From positions 58,336,600 through 58,400,599 of the forward strand of contig NC_012874.2 in assembly GCF_000003195.3 (NCBI RefSeq): 64,000 nt of DNA, written 5' to 3'. Shown here one piece after another: positions 46,296 to 55,181 of this stretch; position 1 is the stretch's first letter; the number at the start of each line of letters is the position of its first letter. Position numbers and translations under genes: made by a program. The notes beneath the pieces are model-generated. The model ran no database searches and was not told the origin of the DNA. It saw only the letters and a program-made list of their open reading frames with translations. The stretch comes from Sorghum bicolor (Eukaryota; Streptophyta; Magnoliopsida; Poales; Poaceae).

Positions 46296-46308
46296 GGCTC
46301 TGATACCA
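46296..46308 (-). promoter_or_regulatory. Primer binding site (initiator tRNA-Met), element D
   Basis: In element orientation TGGTATCAGAGCC stands 3 bp after the 5' LTR, the usual initiator-Met primer of Ty3/gypsy chromoviruses. Confidence 0.9.
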
Positions 46309-46311
46309 ATT

Positions 46312-49191
46312 TGTCACACCCAATTTCAAGGAAGAAATTGAATACATAGACTTATGTGTGCCTAGAGATCAATCACACACATAAATCACAAATTAAATAC
46401 CGTTATCACGGTGTTTACATCAAACGTAGTTATTACAATACAAAGTCTGGTACTACAGCGAAAGATAAATATGATAATCTAAGATAACTCTCTCTTGGCC
46501 CTCACACAGGAAAGGTCGACTGGTGAAGCACAAGCCTTATAGTCCTCCGGGTAGTCCTTATAGCTACCACCATCTGTTACCCATCCGGGATCTTTATCCA
46601 AAAAGAAATACAGACAAGCGTGAGTACATCTCATACTCCACAAGCATAGCATGAGGATTTATGAGGCTCAACAGGCTAAACTAGGTTTACTACGTCAGCA
46701 TTTTAGTTGGCCAGTATTTTAGCATTAAATTTTATTATGTTACGCAAGCTCCCAAATATCTCATATGATCAGTTGTCAGAACCATAGTAAGTCATTAAGT
46801 CAAATTAAAACATAATTATACATCATCGTGTCCCATAAAATCATCAGTAGCCAGTTATTCTTTGAGTTTTCTAGGCCGCTCATGACCGTGAGCATGGTTG
46901 TTATAATAGTTATACACTCTGCAAAGTTTGTGCACTTTCACCGTGAGTCATTTTGCTCATATGCCCAAGGTCCGTCGACCCCCAAACACTACCAAGGTGA
47001 GCGGGCAGGGTATACTATGCAGCCTTTCATAGGACTATTCTAACCAGTTAGGGTCGCGAGGTATTCTCGGCAGGCAGATGTAGAAAACCCCTTTTCTGTG
47101 GCACATTTCCATCGTGGCTATACTCATAGAAACAGGGGCAGCACTACACCCAAAGTGGCAAGCCCCTCTTGCGCCCTTTCGGGTAACCTCTAACGGGTTA
47201 GAAAAGATCCTATTACGGAGCTAAAGTCAGAGTCATGTGACTCTCCCAGTTGCACTATAAGTCCCAGCTTTTGCTGACAGATAAGTCCTTACGGAGGATC
47301 TAGGAAAACATGACCAACAGTCATTTGTACCATAACCCTATGTTCCATTTACCATAATCATGTTTAATCAATCAACCATGGTTCCATAACTGATTCCAGT
47401 TCATATATGTAATTAGAGTTAGAGCACTAGCACATCTACCCATACGCAATAAAACCCTTAGGTAACAAGGTAATTATCATCAACAACTAGGATGTCCTTA
47501 TAGTTTGAAATATTATACACATGCAGGGTGTAATGCTTAAAATGAGTAGGACATCAAGGTAAGCCCATGCTATACTTGCCTTGGTTCACGAACTCCTACC
47601 GGTCCTGTTGGTCCTCGAAAAACTCTGGACTCCCGAAATACTCCTCACCGTCTGGGCTCGATCAACACATCACAGTCATCACGCATATCAAGACAGACAT
47701 GCAATAGAACAATTCTAAAGTTAGAACAGTACACCAACAGTAAATAAAATTAAATAAAAGTTTTTCAAACTAATCTACGTGCTGCTACGATCACGTCAAC
47801 GCGAAATTCACGAAAAACGGACTTACGACTCGAAAGATACGCATTAAACGGGATTTCAAAAGCAACCTACGGACTCGTATTTATCTAGGAAATCTAACAG
47901 TGGTAAACCCAGACAACCGTGGTACCAACACCAAGCTTATAAAATTATGAAACTATCACAACTTGAATGGATCGATTCAGTGTTCAAACGACGATCTTAT
48001 AGCTAAAACAACTCAGTGGCAAATATGTAAATAGTGCAAAGTATAATCGATTTAAAACAAATGAATAAAACTCTAGAAATTCCCTAGCCAGGGACTGCGC
48101 GCGGGATTTAGAGATTTCTGGGGGGCCTCTTTAACAAAATGGACCCCAAAGGGGTATCAGCCATTCATGGTCGTTGGATTGAGGATGGACATGCAGGATT
48201 AAAAGAAAAAGAAGAGACAGGGAGGGGGTGGCGCGGCTAGCCAGAGAGGAAGGGGATGGCGGCGGCGCGCCATGGGCGGCCGCCCAAAGCTCGCCAGAGT
48301 CGAGCGCTTAGCCGTTGCGGAGCTCCGTTTTCCAAACTGAAAAGCCCAGGAGAAAGAGGAGAGCAAGGCGAATCCGTTCCCTACCCAAGCGTAGTCGGGG
48401 TGTACCCGTGCGGGGCGTGCCATGGCCGGCGGCCTTGGAGTTCACCGACGCACGGGGCTAGGGCGCTAGGGTGCCTCAAATCGTGGGGAAAAAGGTTGGG
48501 GAGAGTGTGGGAAGCATGGCGAATTCAACGGGGCCCTCTGTGAGGCTGGGGAAAGCCCCGCGCGGCACGCGCCATGGCCAGCGGCCATGGAGCTTGCTGG
48601 AGCTTCACGGACAGCGCAGCGTGGTGCTCCAAATCGTGCGAAAAATAGACGGGAATGAAGCAGGAGAGGAGGAGAGCTCACCAGCGCGAAGAATGGAGGC
48701 GGAGATGGCTCGAAATGACGGCGAGGCATGTGGCGAACCACGACATCCCGGCAGCGTTGTCCGCGGAGGTCTGCACTTGAGACCGAGAGCGAGGAAGGCG
48801 AACTGGGAGCGGGGCTTGCGGCTCTGGCTTATGCCGTTCCAAAGAGAGCGAGGCACGGGGGAGAGAGAGGTCATGGGGAATGGGGAGCGGGACGCCGGTT
48901 GCGGATTCCTGCGCGTGGGAGAAGGAGGGAGCGGTTGGGGGAGAGAGATGACAAGCGGGCATGAATGCCATTCCAAAGAGAGTGAGGCGAACAAATCTTT
49001 CTTTTGCAAAAATTCACACATCACAAAATAAAATGCCACAGCATGAATGCATAAAAAATTGTTTTCTAAACTTGTATTAAATTTTATTGTTCCCAAAATT
49101 TATTTATTTTTCCTATATTTTATTGCTCACAAAAAATATTTAATAGAGTGAAATTCACCTATTTAAAAGAACAAAATTTTTGGGTGTTACA
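46312..49191 (-). repeat. 5' LTR of element D
   Basis: 2880 bp, TGTCACACCC...TGTTACA. A GC-rich segment at 48100-48980 contains a ~130-bp degenerate duplication (units near 48410 and 48555) that is single in the left LTR. Followed by AATAT (49192-49196). Confidence 0.88.
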
Positions 49192-49196
49192 AATAT

Positions 49197-50280
49197 AAAT
49201 AAATAATTAACCTAAATTCAAAACAACTAATACAAGATAGAACACAAATAATCAAAGATACACAAAAGACAAGAAAAATAAAAATCATAAGATAGAAAAC
49301 GCTATGTAATAGAGCCAAGTAAATAAAAACATCAGTTAATTACTATGTGAACAAATGTGAAAAAAGAAAAGGAAAACTTATAGAACCACACATCATGTGA
49401 ACATAAAAAAGTATACAACATCACGTGTATTATGTATATCCATGAATATAAAAAAACAACATAAAACTTTATAAATAAACAACAAAAGAGAAGAATGGAG
49501 ATAAATAAAAGAGAGTTAAAAAATTGAAAAATTGAAAATAATAAAAAATGCATAAAACTTAAAAAAATAAATGATGCATGAAAAGAAAAAAGGGAAAAAT
49601 AAAGAAACATTGAAAAAGTAAAAACATGAATCAGAAAGAAAAATATAATTAGAAAAAATATAAATAAATAATTAACCTAAATTCCAAATAACTAATACAA
49701 TATTGAACAAAAATAGTCAAAGATACACAAAAGACAAGAAAAATAAAAATCATAAGATAGAAAACGCTACGTAATAGAGGCAAGTAAATAAAACACATGA
49801 CATAACTACTATGTGAACAAATGATGAAAAATAAAAGGAAAACTTAGAAGGACATATCACGTGAACACAAGAAATATAGAACATAATGTATATTATGTAT
49901 ATCCATGAATATTAAAAAACAACATAAAACTTATAAATAAACAACAAAATAAAAAAGGAGAAATAAATAAAAGAGAGGCAAAAATAGAAATATTGAAAAT
50001 AGTAACAAAAGCATACAACTTAAAAAAATAAAAAATGAATGATGCGTGAAAAGAAAAAAGAAACATTGAAAAATAAAAAACATGAACCAAAAAGAAAAAT
50101 ATAATTGGAAAAAGTATAAATAAATAATTAACCTAAATTCAAAATAACTAATACAAGATAGAACAAAACTAATTAAAGGTACACAAAAGACAAGAAAAAT
50201 AAAAATCATAAGATAGAAAACGCTATGTAATAGAGGCAAGTGAATAAAAACATCACATAACTATTATATGAACAAATGAG
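49197..50280. repeat. Tandem array, ~460-bp unit (right segment)
   Basis: Landmarks ATTATGTATATCC at 49429 and 49892. It holds the rest of the unit broken by D and the hAT, one full unit (49429-49891) and most of another. AT-rich and noncoding; ORFs on the minus strand are Phe/Leu-rich artefacts of A-rich DNA. Confidence 0.75.
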
Positions 50281-50515
50281 AAAAAAAAAGGAAAAGAAAA
50301 AGAAAAGGGAAAATAAAAAGAAAATAAAAGATAAAGACAATAAAAGAAAAAGGAAACAAAAAGAAATATAAGAAAAAAACTAAAGAAGAAACTAACGTAA
50401 CAGTCTACCCGGAGTAGAAAAGAAGAAATAGAATAAAAAGAAAAAAAAAAGATATGCTAACTACCACTAGCCTATCGGGAGTTGACAAAAAAAAAAGAAG
50501 AAAAGAAACACTCCG
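50281..50515. repeat. Purine-rich low-complexity tract
   Basis: Nearly pure A/G with 'aaaagaaaagaaaa'-type runs, forming the edge of the tandem array. Nothing else is visible in it. Confidence 0.7.
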
Positions 50516-50651
50516 TCGTCGCTACATGGGCCATTGCATCCGTCGTTGGGCCCATTCGTCGACTCATTAACCGCGCAGAATCGTTATGTGCGGGAATCGT
50601 TGGTGCGCTGCTCCAATCCCTATGTTCCGACCCGAAGATTTCCGGTTGTTA

Positions 50652-51017
50652 GGCTAGTGTCAGTGCGGATTTTATCAGATTGTAATGCACATTTATTAGA
50701 GCACAATATTAGTAAAATTACACTTTTTGCATGAAACAAAGAGGAGAGAGAAGCAAGTAGTTTTACCATAGTAAAACTTCGCGGGTGTTGTTTTCCACGC
50801 GGTGAAATAGGATGAAATCCCCACTAAGAGCTAAATCGTTTCACCATCTTGCACGTGATCCAATCATTTTGCAGTAATTAAATGCTTTGCGCAGCCTAAG
50901 AAATGTCAAGATGAAACTCATGTATTGTGGAAGTTGTTTTATTATTAGTTTTATTGATGCATTATCAGCGAATTTATTTTGGAAACAGTGCATTAAAACG
51001 AGCCACCCAGATTGGCC
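50652..51017. mobile_element. MITE with TTA duplication
   Basis: The 366-bp segment starts GGCTAGTGTCAGTG and ends with the inverse of GGCCAATCTGGGTG. It is flanked by TTA at 50649-50651 and 51018-51020. It contains the words 'gatgaaactc' and 'gcatgaaac' in opposite orientation, as MITEs of this grass type do. It lies about 290 bp beyond the 3' end of the polyketide synthase gene. Confidence 0.55.
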
Positions 51018-51306
51018 TTAGAGACCCTGTTGCAGTTGGATTTTTTTATTGAGCACACATATATTTAGTTATTTAGACTCAAAATAAGTATGTTTTATGA
51101 ATTTTTACTATTTCACCGAAGCAGTGGTTATTACACTGAATACTTTTCTAAGATTGAGTGCCTCCACATATGACAGCACTTCAATACGCTTCGCCGGACA
51201 CAAGGCTTGTACGTGGTACATTTTCGGATTATTTATAAAATTGTAGCATATGGAACCCACATGGATGCTTAGGACACCACATGTACGATTGATAGAACTA
51301 GCATTT
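51018..51306 (-). other. 3' flank of the polyketide synthase gene
   Basis: AT-rich DNA without an ORF. On the minus strand an AATAAT word near 51235 could serve as polyadenylation signal. Otherwise nothing is recognised. Confidence 0.4.
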
Positions 51307-52618
51307 TTAGTCTTGGCTGCTAGCGGATTGCAATACCATCATCTCGACGGTGACCCCCGGACCGATCCCCAGCGTGAGTCCCCACTCGCAGTCACCCTCT
51401 TGTCGCCGGCGCCGTACCTCGTCGAGAACAAAGAAGATCGTCGAGCCGAGCATGTTGCCGTACTCGCTCAGCACGTGCCGGGAGGCCGCCAGCTTGCCGG
51501 CCTCCAGCCCCAGCGCGGCCTCGCAGCTGTCCAAGATGGCACGGCCGCCGGGGTGCACAGCCCAGAATACGCCATTCCAGCCGGCACCTGGAACGACCGG
51601 GAGGCCGAGTGGCGCCAGCATGTCCGCCACGCACCCCTTGATGGTGCCACGGAGAAGCGCCGGGACCTCGGCAGATATGCCGAGGTCCAAGCCGCTTCTC
51701 CCGAGCTGCATATACAGGGCACGCTCTGTCCCTGGCAACGTTGCCTGAGAAGCGGACACCATGTAAAAGATGGGGCGCTCGACCGGCGTCGGGTCGCCGT
51801 CGCCGACGCCGATCACGGCCGCGCCGGCACCGTCGCCGAACAGCGCCGTGGCGAGCAGGGCGTCGAGGTGGTCCTCGTCCGGGCCGCCGAAGGCTAACAG
51901 CGTGCTGACCTCGCTGCTGGCAACAAGCACCCGCGCGCCGCGGTTGTTCTCGGCGAGGTCCTTGGCGACCCGGAGCGCGCTGCAGCCGCCGAAGCAGCCA
52001 TGGAGGTACAGCAGCGTGCGCTGCACCGTCGGGCGCAGGCCGAGGAGCGCGGCAAGGCGGAGGTCGGCGCCCGGCGCGTGGGCGCCGGAGTTCGTGGTCA
52101 CCACGAGGTGCGTGATGTCGGTGGCCGGGCGACCCCACTCCGCAATCGCCCTCGCCGCCGCCGCCGCGGCCAGCTCCGGCACGGCGTCCTGCGTGATGCC
52201 CAGCCGTCCGTCCAGCGACGGCACGCCGCGGCGGTCCAGGAACTCCGGGTGGTCGGCGGTCGTCTGCGCCGTGAAGTGGAAATGGCGCTTCTTGATGCCC
52301 GATTTCTCACCTGCATGCGTGTGCACACATTGTTACTGCAGTGCAGATCCTGATGAGAATAATCTTTGATGGATTGGGAGTTTATTTGCAACCAACAGTC
52401 GTACATATTCTCTTCAGTTTGTTGTTGAGCGTGGTGAGGTGGTCGCTCTTGGTGACACGGAAGTACCAGTCGGCGTACTCGTCCTGGCGTAGGCAGTTCG
52501 CCGGGTTTGCCGTGCCGATGCCTAGCACAGCGGCAAAGGCGTCGTTAGGGCGCTGCGCCGGCGACGGCCGGGACTCCTGGTCCTGGGGAATGCTGGCAGG
52601 ACCGTGAGTTGCAGCCAT
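51307..52618 (-). CDS. Type III polyketide synthase (CHS superfamily), two exons
   Basis: Exon 1 is 52618-52405 and exon 2 is 52310-51307, with a 94-bp GT/AG intron (52404-52311) that splits Cys72 after the first base. That is the intron position conserved in plant chalcone synthase genes. The joined product is 405 residues, a normal length. Catalytic residues are present: Cys177 (HGCFGG), His324 (AVHPGG), Asn357 (EYGNM). The CoA-loop motif reads GIGPG instead of GFGPG. Against chalcone synthase, the positions of Gly256 and Phe265 appear to be Met and Leu and Thr194 appears to be Ser, so the cavity differs and chalcone synthase activity is unlikely. Grass alkylresorcinol and curcuminoid-type synthases are closer by eye. 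It would condense malonyl-CoA onto an acyl or aryl CoA in the cytosol. No stop or frameshift is seen. The product is not determined. Confidence 0.88.
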
Positions 52619-52710
52619 TGTCGATCGCCGGCTAAGCCGAGCTCTTCTACGAACGTCTCCTGGCGTGATATAGTGCGAACATGAATCTTTAGCCTTCAGG
52701 TGAATCTCTC

Positions 52711-52720
52711 TTATATTTAT
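52711..52720 (-). promoter_or_regulatory. Candidate TATA box of the polyketide synthase gene
   Basis: ATAAATATAA on the minus strand, about 95 bp before the ATG. A weaker alternative CTATATCA lies at about 52672-52665. Position is the only support. Confidence 0.3.
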
Positions 52721-53000
52721 TGAGAGATCAAGTTTGCGTTGCGTAGTTGACTGCATAACTGCCAAGAAAGGCTTATTCGTTTGGCTGATGTACGAAAGTA
52801 CGGTTTGCTGATTTATTATGCGAGAAAAATAATGTTCAATTGTTGGAAGGCTTATTTTTTTTCTCTTTTTTATAAAAACTCGAAAATATATCAGTGTGTT
52901 GCTATGAATGAACGAAGTATGCATGGATTTATTTGTGAAGTGAATTGTCCTTTTTTGGACAAAAAAATGTCTTTCCTTGGCTATGAATTATATGCGTGCA
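52721..53000 (-). other. Upstream region of the polyketide synthase gene
   Basis: AT-rich intergenic DNA with no ORF of note. No repeat or motif is recognised beyond the TATA candidate. Confidence 0.4.
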
Positions 53001-53080
53001 TGTAATAGCATAGGATAAATGACAACTCATTTGAAATAACTGTAATAGTATAGGATAAATGACAACTCATTTGAAATAAC
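53001..53080. repeat. 40-bp tandem duplication
   Basis: Bases 53001-53040 and 53041-53080 are identical except for one position (agca/agta). No function is apparent; a recent slippage or repair event. Confidence 0.9.
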
Positions 53081-53099
53081 TTTATGTGTTTATTCTCTA

Positions 53100-53700
53100 A
53101 TGCAGAGCATCTCCAAGAGTTTGCTAAATTAGCTTGGCATCTATAAAATTTTGCCAAAACATGAAAAAAAGAGCCTCCAATAGTTTGGCAAACAAACTTT
53201 GCAATTATTCCGACTTGCTATAAATCTCTTCCCAGCGCGCAAAAGATACCCGCGCGTATACAGCTTAGCAAAGCAGCGACGTCTGTACTTCGGGCGCGAG
53301 GAATTGGGCCAGAGATCGAGGACAGCTGCTGTTGATTGGACTGGGCTAAAATGTTGATCGAGGACAGCTGCTATTGATTGAGGACAACTGCTGTTAATTG
53401 AATTTGGACAGCTGCTGTTGATTTGGACTTGGACTTGGATCAAAAAATTTCAAGTCCGTCGTATCAAATCTTAGATATATTAATGGAGCATAAAATATAG
53501 ATAAAAATAAAAAATAATTACATAGTTTGTCCATAAAATTTACAAGACAAATTATTTAAACCTAGTCTCTACCACATATAATACACCGCTTGTGAACTTT
53601 ACTAGAGCCACACAACAAACTATCCCCTACAGTCATGTATTATCCAACAGCCACTCAAAAAAATACACACAAAGTTAACTAATCTTTGAAACGAATGGAT
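53100..53700. repeat. MITE-like fragments and a minisatellite
   Basis: 53105-53315 begins with the grass-typical 'gagcatctccaagag' word and looks like a diverged MITE end, but no partner end is found. 53316-53430 repeats a 20-25 bp theme around GGACAGCTGCTGTTGATT four times with variation. 53450-53620 is a diverged copy of the body of the MITE at 35-245. No gene is supported. Confidence 0.5.
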
Positions 53701-53779
53701 GAGATTCACTCTAATCGTTTCTTTCTCTTACTCACTCAGATCTAATGGACAAGATTAGCAGGACCAAATCACTCATCAC

Positions 53780-54257
53780 CCCACGCGCAGCTCTCCCTCT
53801 CCCCCGACCCCGACGCGCCCTCTCTCCCACATGCGACTCCTCTCCTCTCCCCTCCCTGTCCCATCGCAGTGGCTGTCGGTTCCTCCTCTCCCCTCCCCTC
53901 TGACTCCTCTCCTCTCCCTACCCCATCGCAATGGCTGCCGGCTGGCTCGCCGATGGGGGCGACGGCTAAGGACGCGGTGATCGGGTGGTTCCATGGCGAG
54001 TTCACGACCGCCAACGTGATGATCGACGTGCAGATCGGTGGCGGCAGGGCCGAGTACAACCCACGCTCCAGCGTCGTCATGTTAACTGGTTCCCTGTCCT
54101 CCACATGCAGAAGTTCTACCCCGTCGCCGATGTCACATCCCTTGGAGCCGCCGTGGGGTGCTACTGCTACTTGGAGGAGGAAGCCGCTTCCACGGTGACA
54201 CACGAGGCCACGGAAGACCTCCCCACTGAGGCTATGCCCAAGTACAATCACTACTAA
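53780..54257 (+). pseudogene. Fragment of a host gene, perhaps ALKBH10B-like N-terminus
   Basis: In one frame (from 53956) the product has AKDAVIGWFHGEF and a TANVMID block. After a frameshift near 54065 the second frame continues with NWFPVLHMQKFYPVADV and ends at the TAA 54255-54257. By recollection of the family these words resemble the conserved N-terminal region of plant ALKBH10-type 2-oxoglutarate/Fe(II) RNA demethylases. The oxygenase domain with its His-x-Asp motif is absent. A ~60-bp pyrimidine-rich duplication (about 53825-53880 and 53883-53945) precedes it. I read it as a truncated, frameshifted gene copy. The family call is uncertain. Confidence 0.4.
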
Positions 54258-54657
54258 CCCACAAATTAAATCCTCTCGTGCTCAAGGGAGATTCTATTGG
54301 AATGGATCACTCATCCTACGGTAAGGCTGTGGTTTAATTTGTTTCAATCGAATTTGATTTGAGTGATTTCCATAGTAGAATTTGGCTGTTCTATTGTGCT
54401 CTGAAAAGCTGTAACTTTTAGAAACGGTCTACTGCATTTTCATTTAGAGCATCCTTTTCAGATCAGGTACAAAGATTCTTCACTTCAGCGCTGGCAATAT
54501 GCCATAAACACATAAACACGTGTGTACAGAGATTCTTCACTTCAGTGCTAGCAATCAGGTACAAAAGATCCAAGGCTTTCTATACTGTCTCAATTCATGA
54601 ATGTAAATATATCGCATAACCATAAACACGTGTATACTGTGTAATTAGTAATCATCT
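54258..54657. other. Intergenic DNA between host pseudogene and CACTA region
   Basis: About 400 bp without an ORF. A duplicated piece is visible: 'gattcttcacttcag' with 'gctagcaat'/'gctggcaat' occurs near 54473 and 54531, along with two copies of 'aaacacgtgt'. Nothing else recognised. Confidence 0.5.
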
Positions 54658-54895
54658 CACTGCCACACGTTCGGGCATTAGCACCGGTCGGGAAGGGCCT
54701 GTTGCCCCGGTTCCCGAGCCGGTGCTGCCCTTCCGGGACTAAAGGCCCACCCTTTAGTCCCGGTTCCGTTAACCGGGGCTAAAGCCCCCCCTTTAACACC
54801 GGTTGGTAACACCAACCGGTGTTAAAGGGTCCTGCCAGGGCTGCCACGTTGCAGGACCCTATTACCAACCGGTGTTAAAGGGTTTCTTTTTCTTT
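54658..54895. repeat. CACTA terminal and subterminal repeats (left)
   Basis: Three successive inverted repeats: GCACCGGTCGGG with CCCGAGCCGGTGC, CTTTAGTCCCGG with CCGGGGCTAAAG, and TTTAACACCGGTTGGT with ACCAACCGGTGTTAAA, followed by one more ACCAACCGGTGTTAAA. Such repeats bind the second CACTA protein in known systems. The terminal base block CACTG is a variant of CACTA. Confidence 0.7.
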
Positions 54896-55181
54896 TTTTT
54901 TTGGTTCACTTCTTCGGTTCTGTTTATTGTTTATATATAATATATAATAATAGGTTTTTCAATACATGTTTTGCTGATACAATAATATATTTATATTACA
55001 CGCATATTAAGCATATATAAATGAAAATTATAGGCTAAGCTTAATAGTTAAGCTTTGCCTATAATAAAATGAATAGACCACATCAAAAATTAAATAGATA
55101 TGTAAAAAGCTTTATATATATATAGTTTTATATGTACAAAATTCGTAACACATATATACATAGAGTTTGTTCTCCCAATGT
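54896..55181 (-). other. 3' flank of the CACTA second gene
   Basis: AT-rich DNA after the stop codon at 55184-55182, on the element's 3' side. No ORF. AATAAT-type words are present on the minus strand. Confidence 0.5.

Larger units (their letters stand above)
19606..49191 (-). mobile_element. Chromodomain Ty3/gypsy element D (Tekay/Del-like), split by E and C
   Basis: It spans 29.6 kb, of which 17.6 kb is element E inserted in gag. LTRs are 2767 and 2880 bp, with the duplication AATAT at 19601-19605 and 49192-49196. In element order it reads 5' LTR (right), initiator-Met primer site, an extra upstream ORF, gag, zinc knuckle, protease, reverse transcriptase, RNase H, integrase, chromodomain, polypurine tract, 3' LTR (left). 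The left LTR begins TATCACGCCC, from TGTCACACCC. The coding region carries about ten stops and at least one frameshift, and the protease site is mutated, so it is dead. Long LTRs with these indels mark the oldest insertion of its stack. Confidence 0.88.

Noticed and set aside
48199..49096. ORFs up to 186 codons in the right LTR of D
   Set aside because: Same GC-rich LTR segment as on the left, where the frames are not kept.
51250..52369. Plus-strand ORFs of 132-215 codons opposite the polyketide synthase
   Set aside because: Antisense shadows of a GC-rich coding exon with biased third positions; no domain content.
51307..52618. Calling the polyketide synthase a chalcone synthase
   Set aside because: The GFGPG motif and several cavity positions differ; only the superfamily is supported.
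53105..53315. A complete MITE starting 'gagcatctccaagag'
   Set aside because: No matching inverted end or target duplication could be found, so only a fragment is reported.
54676..54895. CACCGG repeats as a CRISPR-like array
   Set aside because: The units are inverted pairs without regular spacers, typical of CACTA subterminal DNA in a plant genome.
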